The notes beneath the pieces are model-generated. The model saw only the letters and a program-made list of their open reading frames with translations, searched no databases and was not told where the DNA came from. This document shows positions 7,868 to 16,059 of a stretch of DNA of 64,000 nt, piece by piece. This stretch comes from CAVXEH01 sp963805645. Lineage in GTDB: Bacteria > Chloroflexota > Limnocylindria > QHBO01. The stretch covers positions 124,001 to 188,000 of the forward strand of contig CAWDVA010000009.1 of the NCBI GenBank assembly GCA_963805645.1, given 5' to 3'. Position 1 is the stretch's first letter; each line of letters begins with the position of its first letter. Position numbers and translations under genes: made by a program.

Positions 7868-8694
7868 TGCCGGCGGCGAGACGATCCGGGACCCTCCAGG
7901 CCCGGGCGAACCTCCTCCTCGCCGTCGCCCTCGTCCTCGCCGGCTGCGCGCAGGCGCAGCCGGCGAGCTCCGGGGGTCCAGGGACGGCATCTCCCACCGG
8001 GACAGCCACGCCGGCAGGTCCGCCTGCATCGTCGCCGACCACGGGCTCCTATACGACCCTCGACGCGCTCGCGTCGGTTCAGCCGGCGGGCAAGGCGTAT
8101 CGGGCCTTCCTCCAGCAGCCCAGCATGGAGGCGGGGATCTACCTGCTGGCGCCCGGTGCCGTCGATGGGCAGGAGGCCCATGCCCGAGACGAGCTGTACG
8201 TGATCCTCGCCGGGTCGGCGACGCTGCAGGTGGACGGGACGGAGCAGGCGGTGACGCCCGGCAGCATGGCGTGGGTTCGCGCCGGCGTGGACCATCGGTT
8301 CAGCGCCATCACGGACGGCCTGCGGGTCCTGGTGATCTTCGCCAACGCGCCGACGAACGAGCGTGATCCCGCGTGGAAGCTGGTCTCGCGTGACGATCTC
8401 GCCGCTGCCGCGGCGGATCCATCGCGGAACGTCTGGTCCGCCTTCCTCAAGACGAGCACCATGACCGCGGGGCTCTACCTCCTGCCAGCGTCCGTTGGCG
8501 GCGACCGGCCACAGGCGCATGCCACGGACGAGCTCAACCTGATGTTCACCGGAGGCGGCGCGTTCGTCGTGGACGACGCTGCGCCACAGCCCATCGGCTC
8601 GGGAAGCATCATGACCGTGAATGCCGGGCACCGGCATTCATTCACCAGCCTCACCGGCGACGTCGTGGACCTGATCGTGTGGCCCGCCGCCTGA
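7867..8694 (+). CDS. Double-cupin lipoprotein
   Basis: A 275-residue secreted lipoprotein (LLLAVALVLAGCAQA lipobox) with two cupin beta-barrels. The first shows EAHARDELYVILAGSATLQV followed by VRAGVDHRF; the second shows QAHATDELNLMFTGGGAFVV followed by VNAGHRHSF. Each retains the HxxxE...H metal-ligand pattern of cupins. The substrate is unknown; sequestering or sensing a small molecule in the cell envelope is a possible role. The ATG overlaps the TGA of the propeller lipoprotein, so the two are probably made together and may act as a pair. Confidence 0.78.
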   Translation: MPAARRSGTLQARANLLLAVALVLAGCAQAQPASSGGPGTASPTGTATPAGPPASSPTTGSYTTLDALASVQPAGKAYRAFLQQPSMEAGIYLLAPGAVDGQEAHARDELYVILAGSATLQVDGTEQAVTPGSMAWVRAGVDHRFSAITDGLRVLVIFANAPTNERDPAWKLVSRDDLAAAAADPSRNVWSAFLKTSTMTAGLYLLPASVGGDRPQAHATDELNLMFTGGGAFVVDDAAPQPIGSGSIMTVNAGHRHSFTSLTGDVVDLIVWPAA

Positions 8695-8704
8695 CCGGAC
8701 GCGC

Positions 8705-8727
8705 ACCGGCAGGCCAGGCCTGCCGGT
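8705..8727. terminator. Perfect hairpin after the lipoprotein pair
   Basis: ACCGGCAGGCC and GGCCTGCCGGT form an 11 bp perfect inverted repeat around a single central base, ten bases after the double-cupin stop. There is no downstream T-run, so it is either a bidirectional terminator between converging genes or a transcript-end stabiliser. Confidence 0.5.
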
Positions 8728-8829
8728 CGACGGCCCGGTGATCTGGGTCAGAGCTTGATGTTCTGGTTGACCCGGACGAGGGTATCGGCGTCCTGGCGAC
8801 ACCTCACGTCCACCCCCAGATCCATCACA

Positions 8830-9501
8830 TCAGGCCGGATCCCGCACCCTCTCGAGCCCGTCGAGGATCAGGTCGAGCCCGTATCCGAACTCGCTGCCGT
8901 AGTCATAGCCCGGCTGCATGGCGTGCTCGATCATCGCGACGAGGTTCGGGAAGGCACCGTGCTCGAATGGCTGCACCATGCTCTCCGCAACTGCCGCAGC
9001 CTCGTCCGCGGTCCCGAACGGCAGGTTCACGTGCGTCAGCGCGAAGCCGTAGATGTAGCCATCCAGGAGCGCGTAGGCGTGGGCGGCCATCGTCAGGTCG
9101 AAGCCCCCCGCCAGAAGGCTACCGATCACCGCGTCGTGGTGCCGCAGGTTCGCCGGACCTGGATTGACCCGCGACTCCATCATGCCGATCGCCCATCGGT
9201 GCCGGGCCATGGCGTCGCGGACCGAGTTCGCCCGCCGGCGCATCGCCGTCCTCCAGTCGGCGCCCGTCACTGGCAGCTCGATCTCGCCGAACACGAGATC
9301 CACGATGCCATCGAGGACCCGCTCCTTGTTGGCGAAGTGGTAGTAGATGGCCATCGCCTCGACCCCGAGCTCATGACCGAGCTTGCGCATGCTGAGCGAT
9401 CCAAGCCCCCCCGCATCGGCGAGCTTGATGGCGGCGTCCAGCACCCGCTCCCGGCTCAGGTGGCCGTGGTGCTGCGCTCGCTTGGTCGTATGCGTCGTCA
9501 T
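8830..9501 (-). CDS. TetR/AcrR family transcriptional regulator
   Basis: A 223-residue repressor. The N-terminal helix-turn-helix is clear (LSRERVLDAAIKLADAGGLG, SLSMRKLGHELGVEAMAIYY, HFANKERVLDGIVDLVF). The C-terminal ligand domain resembles the TetR_C_1 class (tetracycline-repressor-like). The start ATG 9501 is preceded by AGGAGGCCC. Two operator-like imperfect palindromes lie 51-94 bases upstream, consistent with autoregulation. The genes transcribed away from it (glycine-zipper peptide, DUF4386-type membrane protein, dehydrogenase) are plausible targets; the ligand is unknown. Confidence 0.88.
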   Translation of the reverse strand: MTTHTTKRAQHHGHLSRERVLDAAIKLADAGGLGSLSMRKLGHELGVEAMAIYYHFANKERVLDGIVDLVFGEIELPVTGADWRTAMRRRANSVRDAMARHRWAIGMMESRVNPGPANLRHHDAVIGSLLAGGFDLTMAAHAYALLDGYIYGFALTHVNLPFGTADEAAAVAESMVQPFEHGAFPNLVAMIEHAMQPGYDYGSEFGYGLDLILDGLERVRDPA

Positions 9502-9551
9502 GGGCCTCCTCTCCGTCCCGGTGGGACGTGGCACCGGGGTTGACACTGCGA

Positions 9552-9594
9552 ACTTTACACCGTACAGTCCCTCCACGCACTTTACAGCGTATAG
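9552..9594. promoter_or_regulatory. Tandem TetR-operator-like sites
   Basis: ACTTTACACCGTACAGT (9552-9568) and ACTTTACAGCGTATAGG (9579-9595) are two 17 bp imperfect palindromes with the same left half, 27 bp apart centre to centre. They sit just upstream of the TetR gene in the divergent region. This is the expected pattern for a TetR dimer bound twice. Assignment is inferred from position and symmetry only. Confidence 0.5.
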
Positions 9595-9728
9595 GCGCAG
9601 GAGAGCTCTCATGTCGGTAACTGGATCCTGATGACGCCGTCATGAGCCTCGTGCGCAATCTCGTCCACCGAACACGGGTCGCTTCGACCGGTCGCGGTAT
9701 CGGTAACGAACCCAGGGGAAATTGAACC

Positions 9729-9893
9729 GTGCAACACAAGCGATGGAGCCAGGGGGCGTGCGTTGCCATCGGTGCCGGGATCGGCGCCGCCATCGGGAGC
9801 GCCATCGGCAATGTCGCCGTTGGCATCGGCGTGGGTATCGCCATCGGTGCCGCCATCGGAGCCAGGTTGTCGGGATCGGACCCGATCACCTGA
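9729..9893 (+). CDS. Small glycine-zipper membrane peptide, 54 aa
   Basis: A GTG start at 9729 preceded by CAGGGGAAATTG opens a short frame whose core alternates Gly, Ala, Ile and Val (AIGAGIGAAIGSAI, then GNVAVGIGVGIAIGAAIGA), the pattern of glycine-zipper membrane peptides. A basic N-terminus (QHKRW) precedes it. Such peptides insert in membranes and often oligomerise. It is too short for most gene callers. It lies between the TetR gene and the DUF4386-like gene, on the side that the regulator probably controls. Confidence 0.6.
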   Translation: MQHKRWSQGACVAIGAGIGAAIGSAIGNVAVGIGVGIAIGAAIGARLSGSDPIT

Positions 9894-10040
9894 TCGTCCG
9901 CGGGTCCGATTGAAGATCTCTCGCCGACTGCGGCGTGAGGCTGCTTCCGAATTCGCCGACGGTGGCATGGCCGCGACTCACCAACCTTGCACTCGAGAGC
10001 CCGAACAGGTGGCTATCGGGCCACACCAAGGAGAACAACC

Positions 10041-10763
10041 GTGACATCGACTCGTAGGACCGCATCCATCGTGGGTGTGCTGTTTCTCGTAGCCACCGTG
10101 GCGTTCATCATGGCCGAGACGCTGATCAAGGGGGTTCTGGATCGCCCGGACTACTTGGTCGGTGCATCCCAGGACGCCGGCACGCTGACCGCCGGCGCGC
10201 TTCTTGCTTTCATCGACGGTCTCGCGGTCGTGGCCATCGCCGTCCTCATGTTTCCGTTGCTGAAGCGCACTCATGAGCCGCTCGCCCTTGGATACGTTGG
10301 TCTGAGAGTCGCGGAACTTGGCGTCGTCCTCCTGTACATGGCGAGCGCCCTCCTTGTGATCGCGCTCGGTGCCGGATTGCGCGACGGCACCGTCGATGCA
10401 TCCGCCTCGCAATCGCTTGGCCCGGTGCTCAAGGCATGGCACGACGTGGCCATCGTGCTGGTGTACCTGTTCACGGCCGTCGCCGGAGCGAGCATTGCCT
10501 TCTTGCTGTATCGATCAAGGCTGATCCCGCGCCCGCTTGCCGTCCTCGGGCTCATCGGCTATCCGGTGTTGCTTGCCGGAGCCGTCCTCGACATGTTCGG
10601 CCTGACAGACGTTACGCAGGGCGCCGGGATGCTTGCGGTCGTGCCAGGCGGCCTGTTCGAGCTGATCCTCCCGATCTGGCTGCTCACCAAGGGCTTCAGC
10701 CATCCGGTCGTCACGGAGGTGGAGTCTTCGGGCCCCACCGATCGCGCGCCCCTCGCGGCCTAG
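10041..10763 (+). CDS. DUF4386-type integral membrane protein
   Basis: A 240-residue protein with six or so transmembrane helices (IVGVLFLVATVAFIMAETLI near the N-terminus, VLVYLFTAVAGASIAFLLY, and a final VVPGGLFELILPIWLLTKGF). The ending FELILPIWLLxKGF and the RTASIVGVLFLVATV start fit DUF4386 family proteins, whose function is unknown. The GTG start has AAGGAG nine bases upstream. It is followed 125 bases later by a medium-chain dehydrogenase; a TetR, DUF4386, dehydrogenase arrangement suggests co-regulation. Confidence 0.75.
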   Translation: MTSTRRTASIVGVLFLVATVAFIMAETLIKGVLDRPDYLVGASQDAGTLTAGALLAFIDGLAVVAIAVLMFPLLKRTHEPLALGYVGLRVAELGVVLLYMASALLVIALGAGLRDGTVDASASQSLGPVLKAWHDVAIVLVYLFTAVAGASIAFLLYRSRLIPRPLAVLGLIGYPVLLAGAVLDMFGLTDVTQGAGMLAVVPGGLFELILPIWLLTKGFSHPVVTEVESSGPTDRAPLAA

Positions 10764-10888
10764 CGGGAGGTCACGGCCACGCCGCAGGGCCGGCGACCCC
10801 GCGAGCCCTGGCTGGCGGTGGCAACCTGCCGCCGCCAGTCGTCCAGGGGTTCTGTTCAGCCTCACGTCCCAATGATCGAGAGAAGACC

Positions 10889-11863
10889 ATGAAGGCTATC
10901 CGCCGAGACAAGTACGGCCCCCCAGACATCCTGGAGCTCAGGGATCTCCAGAAGCCGGTCGCCAAGGACGACGAGGTGCTGGTCCGCGTCCGGGCGGCAT
11001 CCCTCAACCAGGCTGACCTCGACTACCTGCTGGGCGAGCCCTTCCTCACGCGCATGGGAACTGGGCTCCGCACGCCCAGGAACCGTGGCCTGGGGTTGGA
11101 TGTGGCCGGGCAGGTGGAGGCCGTCGGCACCGACGTGACGGCGTTCCAGCCGGGCGACGACGTGTTCGGGGACCTGACCGCGTTCGGCTATGGTGCCTTC
11201 GCCGAGTACGCGTGCGCTCCGGAGCGCGCCTGGGCGCACAAACCCGCCAACCTGACCTTTGAGGAAGCCGCGACCATCCCGCAGGCGGCCATCCTGGCCC
11301 TGCAGGGACTCAAGCGAGGGGAACAGATCAGGCCGGGAACCAGGGTGCTGATCAATGGTGCGTCGGGCAACGTGGGGCCGTTCGCCGTCCAGATTGCGAA
11401 GGCCTTCGGAGCACACGTGACGGGCGTCTGCAGCACCGCGAAGATGGATATGGTGCGCGGGCTCGGCGCCGATGAGGTGATCGACTACACCCGCGAGGAC
11501 TACACCCGGAGTGGGCAGCGGTACGACTGGATCGTCGATGTCGCGGGAAACCGTTCGATCCTGGAATGCCGGCGCGCGCTGAAGCCCGGGGGCGTCTACG
11601 TCATGGTCGGCGGTTCCACGGCCCGCATCTTCGGGGCGCTGGTCCTTGGGCCGCTGATCTCGCTGGCCGGGAGCAGGAAGATGGGTCTCATGTTGTGGTG
11701 GAAGGTCTTCAAGAAGGAAGACGTGGTCCTTCTGAAGGAGCTCATCGAAGCCGGCAAGGTCAGACCGGTCATCGGCCGCAGATACCCGCTGGCCGCCGTT
11801 CCTGAAGCGCTCCGGTACCTTCAGGGAGGAGACGCTCGAGGAAAGGTTGTCATCACCGTGTGA
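10889..11863 (+). CDS. NAD(P)-dependent alcohol dehydrogenase / quinone oxidoreductase-like (MDR)
   Basis: A 324-residue medium-chain dehydrogenase/reductase. The GroES-like domain is seen in DDEVLVRVRAASLNQADLDY and GLDVAGQVEAVGTDV; the Rossmann domain contains VLINGASGNVGPFAVQIAKA and ends with ALRYLQGGDARGKVVITV. The usual zinc ligands of alcohol dehydrogenases are absent, as in quinone-oxidoreductase-like members that use NADPH. The substrate is not predictable. It follows the DUF4386-like gene in the same direction. An AGAGAAGACC stretch precedes the ATG. Confidence 0.85.
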   Translation: MKAIRRDKYGPPDILELRDLQKPVAKDDEVLVRVRAASLNQADLDYLLGEPFLTRMGTGLRTPRNRGLGLDVAGQVEAVGTDVTAFQPGDDVFGDLTAFGYGAFAEYACAPERAWAHKPANLTFEEAATIPQAAILALQGLKRGEQIRPGTRVLINGASGNVGPFAVQIAKAFGAHVTGVCSTAKMDMVRGLGADEVIDYTREDYTRSGQRYDWIVDVAGNRSILECRRALKPGGVYVMVGGSTARIFGALVLGPLISLAGSRKMGLMLWWKVFKKEDVVLLKELIEAGKVRPVIGRRYPLAAVPEALRYLQGGDARGKVVITV

Positions 11864-12132
11864 GGTGCCGCGCTTCGTCAGCCTGCGCCTGATGCCAGCC
11901 GCGTACCGCCACGGATTGGCGCTCGCGCTGCCAGATGCCGCGTTGACGAGGATGCACACGACGGCGTGGCCGAAGGAGCCCGGCTCGAGCTCGACCCTGC
12001 GATGTCCGTGGGCTGGCCCGTGGGCATGGCTCGCCCCGAGCGGCTACCATGGAGTTGCCGCCGTGAGCGCTCCTCCTGGCCCTGGCCAGCGAACGCGGCC
12101 AGGGGTACGAGCGCCATGGAGGTTCCCCTCCG

Positions 12133-12429
12133 ATGACCGATGTCCTTGCCGTCCTGGCCGCGAGCTGGGGCGTGCTCATGGCCCTCTCTCCCGCCCTCCA
12201 GGTCCGCAGGATCCTGGCGCGGCACTCGTCGGACGATGTATCGATCGCGTATCTGCTGGTGCTCGAGGTCGGATTCGCCCTGTGGATCGGGTACGGCCTC
12301 GCGCTCGGGAATCTTGCGATCATCCTGCCGAACGTGGTGGCGCTCAGCATGGGGCTCCTGACCATCTGGATCGCGCGCCGGTACCGGAGCCGGCCGGCCA
12401 CCGACCAGATCAGCCGACGAGGAGCCTGA
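12133..12429 (+). CDS. SemiSWEET/PQ-loop transporter
   Basis: A 98-residue protein with three transmembrane helices, the size of a SemiSWEET half-transporter that dimerises to move sugars. The PQ-loop-type signature is seen as SPALQVRRILARHSSDDVSI, followed by helices LVLEVGFALWIGYGLALG and AIILPNVVALSMGLLTIWIA. GGAGGTTCCCCTCCG precedes the ATG. Its 3' end overlaps the convergent TauE/SafE gene by 20 bases. The transported substrate is unproven. The 269 bases upstream hold nothing recognisable. Confidence 0.82.
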   Translation: MTDVLAVLAASWGVLMALSPALQVRRILARHSSDDVSIAYLLVLEVGFALWIGYGLALGNLAIILPNVVALSMGLLTIWIARRYRSRPATDQISRRGA

Positions 12430-13180
12430 TCGCGACCCCGGTCCCGACCACCACGATGATCGCCCGCAGGACCCCCTGCGGCATCCGGCGACCCACCGCC
12501 GCGCCGATCTGCCCCCCGACGATGGCGCCGATGGCAAGGAACAGCGAGACCTCCCAGACGGGTCGGGGGACGTCGAGGAACAGGGGCAGCGTGACGAAGA
12601 GGACGGCGGCCACGCCGTTGACGAGCACCGTGAGGACGTTCTTGAGGGCATTGAGCCGCTGGAGGTCGTCCGGCAGCAGGATGCCCAGCAGGGCGATGAG
12701 GATCACGCCCTGGGCCGCTCCGAAGTAGCCGCCGTAGATCCCGTTGAGGTACACGCCCGCGGTCAGCAGCGCCGAGGGCGGCGCGCCGTGGACGTGCCAG
12801 TGGGCCGTCGCCCGCGCCAGCCGGGGCTGGAGCGCCACCAGGGCAGCGGCTAGCAGGATCAGGTAGGGAACCACCCGTTCGAAGGCCGCTGCCGGGAGCG
12901 CGAGCAGCAGGATTCCGCCGGTCAGGCCACCCGCCGTGGCGGCAATGCCCAGGCGGAACGCGCGTGAGCGCTGGCCCGTTAGCTCCCGGCGGTAGCCGAT
13001 GGCGCCGCTGAGCGAACCGGGGACCAGGCCGAGCGTGTTCGACACGTTGGCCACCACCGGTGCATATCCGAAGGCGAGCAGCGTGGGGAAGGTGATCAGC
13101 GATCCCGAGCCGACGATGGTGTTGACGGTGCCCGCCGCCATGCCCGCGGCCAGGATGGCGATCGCCTCACCGATGCCCAC
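12410..13180 (-). CDS. TauE/SafE family permease (sulfite exporter-like)
   Basis: A 256-residue membrane protein with about eight helices and the family's pseudo-repeat: AGTVNTIVGSGSLITFPTLL at the N-terminus, and YGGYFGAAQGVILIALLGIL in the second half. Members export sulfite, sulfoacetate or other organic anions, or are uncharacterised. It converges on and overlaps the SemiSWEET gene, so the two share a transcription end region. It is divergent from the Ada-type gene with a 95-base gap. Confidence 0.85.
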   Translation of the reverse strand: MGIGEAIAILAAGMAAGTVNTIVGSGSLITFPTLLAFGYAPVVANVSNTLGLVPGSLSGAIGYRRELTGQRSRAFRLGIAATAGGLTGGILLLALPAAAFERVVPYLILLAAALVALQPRLARATAHWHVHGAPPSALLTAGVYLNGIYGGYFGAAQGVILIALLGILLPDDLQRLNALKNVLTVLVNGVAAVLFVTLPLFLDVPRPVWEVSLFLAIGAIVGGQIGAAVGRRMPQGVLRAIIVVVGTGVAIRLLVG

Positions 13181-13275
13181 ACTCGCCCTCCTGCCGCTCG
13201 TGCCCGGATCTCACGTGCGCGCTCACACGCGCGTTTCATACGCGTCGTGATCTTCGCACCCGGAGCCGCCCGCTG

Positions 13276-14163
13276 ATGAGCATCATCGCCGTCCAGACCA
13301 CCGGCATCTTCTGCCGTCCGTCCTGCACCGCCTCGCCGAAGGCGGAGAACACGCGTGTCCTGGCCGGCGCGCGCGAGGCACTGTTCTCCGGCTACCGGCC
13401 CTGCCGCCGCTGCCGGCCGATGGCGGGGATCAACGACCCGACCTGGGCGCGCGCCGCCGTGGACCTCGTCGAGGCCGATGCGCTGACTCGTCGCGAGGTC
13501 TGGCAGGTGGCCATCCCTGCCGGGACGGAGACCGAGACGCTCTCGCGCTGGATGGAGCGCACGCACGCCATGACCTTCGCGGAGTACCTGCGGGCCAGGC
13601 GCCTCACCGGCGTGCTGCGGGCGGCGCGCAGCGCGCGGCGCCCGATTCACGGAACGGGGCAGGTGGTGACGACCATGATCGAGACGCCGCTCGGCCCCAT
13701 GCTGGCGGGTGCCACGGACGAGGGCACCTGCCTGCTGGAATTCACGGACCGGCCGATGCTGCCCACGGAGCTCGCAGCCCTGGAACGTCTGCGCGGTCCG
13801 ATCACCCCGGGCAGCCACCCGCACCTCGACCGCCTGCGGTCCCAGCTCGCCGCCTACTTCGCCGGGGAGCGCGGGACGTTCGACATCGCGCTGGACACGC
13901 CCGGGTCGGCGTTCCAGCGCACCGTGTGGTCCGGGCTGCGTCGGATCCCCTACGGTTCCACGGTCACCTACGCGGATCTGGCGAGGGCCAGCGGCCGTCC
14001 CGGCGCCGCGCGCGCGGTCGGGCGGGCGAACGGCAGCAACCGGGTTGCCATCGTGATCCCCTGCCACCGGGTCGTCGCGACGGGCGGCGGCCTGGGCGGC
14101 TACGGCGGGGGCCTGGATCGGAAGCGCCGGCTGCTCGAGCTGGAGGCGAGAGCGCGCGCCTAG
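13276..14163 (+). CDS. ada: Ada-type protein: zinc domain plus O6-methylguanine methyltransferase
   Basis: A 295-residue DNA repair protein. The N-terminal Ada zinc domain shows TTGIFCRPSC and GYRPCRRCRP (four Cys ligands), which in Ada takes methyl groups from phosphotriesters. A reduced AraC-like region follows (SRWMERTHAMTFAEYLRARR), missing the second helix-turn-helix. The C-terminal domain has FQRTVWSGLRRIPYGSTVTY and the active site VIPCHRVVATGG, where Cys accepts the alkyl group. The N-terminal strand before TTGI is shorter than usual, so the true start could lie upstream with a non-standard codon. It converges with and overlaps the next gene by four bases. Confidence 0.88.
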   Translation: MSIIAVQTTGIFCRPSCTASPKAENTRVLAGAREALFSGYRPCRRCRPMAGINDPTWARAAVDLVEADALTRREVWQVAIPAGTETETLSRWMERTHAMTFAEYLRARRLTGVLRAARSARRPIHGTGQVVTTMIETPLGPMLAGATDEGTCLLEFTDRPMLPTELAALERLRGPITPGSHPHLDRLRSQLAAYFAGERGTFDIALDTPGSAFQRTVWSGLRRIPYGSTVTYADLARASGRPGAARAVGRANGSNRVAIVIPCHRVVATGGGLGGYGGGLDRKRRLLELEARARA

Positions 14164-15890
14164 TCCCGGCGTGCCGGCGGCACGCGCAACTCGATCGTGG
14201 TCCCCTCCGGCAGCGCGCGACGCACGACCTCGAGGGCGGCGAGAACGGCCTCCTCGGAGGGCGCGGTCAGGTGCAGGTCGACGGCCACCGCGGTCGGCGC
14301 CGCGCCAGGCTGATCAGCCTCGACGGGCGCATCGGGATGGGGGAGGCGCGGCGCCACCTGGTCCGAGACCTCGCGGGTCGCCTGGTCGCGGCGGATCGCC
14401 AGGCCGTGGGTGACGCCGCCGATGGCGGCGACCACGATGACGCCTATCGGTCGGCTGAGATCCGTCGCCACGTCGCTCGACAGCGAGAGGCCGAAGAGCG
14501 AGCCGAAGAGCCGGTAGAAGAGGAACCCGAAGCCACCCAGCGCGGCCACCACGCTGACCCCGATGACCACCAGGAGCGCGGCGCGGCGCACGGCCGATTC
14601 CGCCTCGCTGGTCCGGTCGGCGCGCCAGCGGGCCTGGGCGCGCGACCACGCCCACAGCCAGACGACGACGCCGAGGACCAGCGCCGGCACCGTGGTGGCC
14701 AGCTGCTGTCCCAGGGACTGGTCATTGCCGCGGGGCAACCCGCTGCCCAGCGTGGCCTCGATGGCGATGCCGATCAGCCAGGCGGCCGAGACACCGGCGA
14801 AGGCGAGGCCCAGGAGCGCATGACCGTAGGCATCGAGGCGTCCCGCGGTCGCCGTCCGATCGGGGTCGCTTCCGGCGACCACGGCGGTATCGGCCTCGAA
14901 CCAGGCGCGGTGCAGCCACCACGCGACGGCGAAGAGCATGGCTGCCGCCAGCGGCGTCAGGAACCTGAGCGCGAGCGGGTCGGCCCCGGAGAGCTGCCCC
15001 GCCCCGAGGGGTTGCTCCAGGAGCGACTGCGCCGCACCGGTTGACGCGAGAAGCGCTGCGCCGGCCAGCACGACATCGATGCCCGCGAAGTACGCCAGGC
15101 GCAGCCGTGCGGGGCGCTCCGCCGCGACCCTGTCGCTGGAATCGGCGACAAGGCGTCCGGCGTACCACCAGTGCCCGATCCAGATCACCCCCGTGACGAT
15201 GGCGATGGCAAGGTTCGACGCGACGGGATACACCCACCACGCCACGCCAGTGCCGGCAGAGGGCTCGGCCGGCCCGATGGCGGCACGAAGGGCGATGCCC
15301 GCCAGCTCTGCGAGCGCCCCCAGGAGGATCACGAGCGACATCCCCACCGCCCCGTAGAGATACAGACGCGGCAGCCAGGCACCAGCGTCGCGGATAGGCC
15401 CGCGCCGCCAGTCGCCGAAGCGCACCAGGAGGTAGTACAGCCACCCTGCGCCGGCGACGATCAGGCCCGCGAGCCGGCCGGCGCTGCCCACGGAGACATC
15501 GGGTCCCGCACCGCCCAGGCGCTCGAGAACGGTCCGCACCAGCCCGGTTGCCTGCGCGGCCGCCACGCCGAGGAGGATGGCAAGCACCGCGGCCAGGTAC
15601 AGGCCGCGCAGGGCCCCGCTGCGTTCGGCATCCGCCCCATCACGACCCGGACGGACGCTGCGCTGGGCCAACGACCAGTGAATGAGCCACACCGGCAGGC
15701 CCACGGCCACCAGCGCCGCGCCCAGCGTCAGTTGCTCGCGCCGCCCGGCGTCGGATCCATACAGGTACTGTGGCGAGCCCATGCCCATCGTGCTGAACAG
15801 GGCCTCCAGCAGCATCGACAGGCCCACCAGGAGCACCGCCAGGCTGATCCCCGACAGGAGGTAGACGTAGACACGTCGTGCAGTCGCCAT
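14160..15890 (-). CDS. Large multi-pass membrane protein (DUF5671-like)
   Basis: A 576-residue protein with about 12 predicted helices organised as repeated modules that begin YVYLLSGISLAVLLVGLSML, YLYGAVGMSLVILLGALAEL and LAYFAGIDVVLAGAALLAST. These resemble DUF5671-type repeats of unknown function. A soluble C-terminal tail of about 70 residues follows (VAVDLHLTAPSEEAVLAALE). The ATG at 15890 has GGAGAGACC upstream; the longer ORF adds only low-complexity sequence. It overlaps the ada stop. No transport motif is recognisable. Confidence 0.72.
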   Translation of the reverse strand: MATARRVYVYLLSGISLAVLLVGLSMLLEALFSTMGMGSPQYLYGSDAGRREQLTLGAALVAVGLPVWLIHWSLAQRSVRPGRDGADAERSGALRGLYLAAVLAILLGVAAAQATGLVRTVLERLGGAGPDVSVGSAGRLAGLIVAGAGWLYYLLVRFGDWRRGPIRDAGAWLPRLYLYGAVGMSLVILLGALAELAGIALRAAIGPAEPSAGTGVAWWVYPVASNLAIAIVTGVIWIGHWWYAGRLVADSSDRVAAERPARLRLAYFAGIDVVLAGAALLASTGAAQSLLEQPLGAGQLSGADPLALRFLTPLAAAMLFAVAWWLHRAWFEADTAVVAGSDPDRTATAGRLDAYGHALLGLAFAGVSAAWLIGIAIEATLGSGLPRGNDQSLGQQLATTVPALVLGVVVWLWAWSRAQARWRADRTSEAESAVRRAALLVVIGVSVVAALGGFGFLFYRLFGSLFGLSLSSDVATDLSRPIGVIVVAAIGGVTHGLAIRRDQATREVSDQVAPRLPHPDAPVEADQPGAAPTAVAVDLHLTAPSEEAVLAALEVVRRALPEGTTIELRVPPARRD

Positions 15891-16059
15891 CGGTCTCTCC
15901 TCCGCGGCTGTCTCCCGGTCACCGGCGTGGCGGGCGTACCGGCAGTGTGCGATGCCGATATCGGCCTGTCCAGAGTCCCCGCGCACGCCCACACCCGGCG
16001 GCCGAACCGGGCATGTGGCCGCTAGAATGGGCCGCCGCGTGAGGGGCGGGAGGGGGTCG

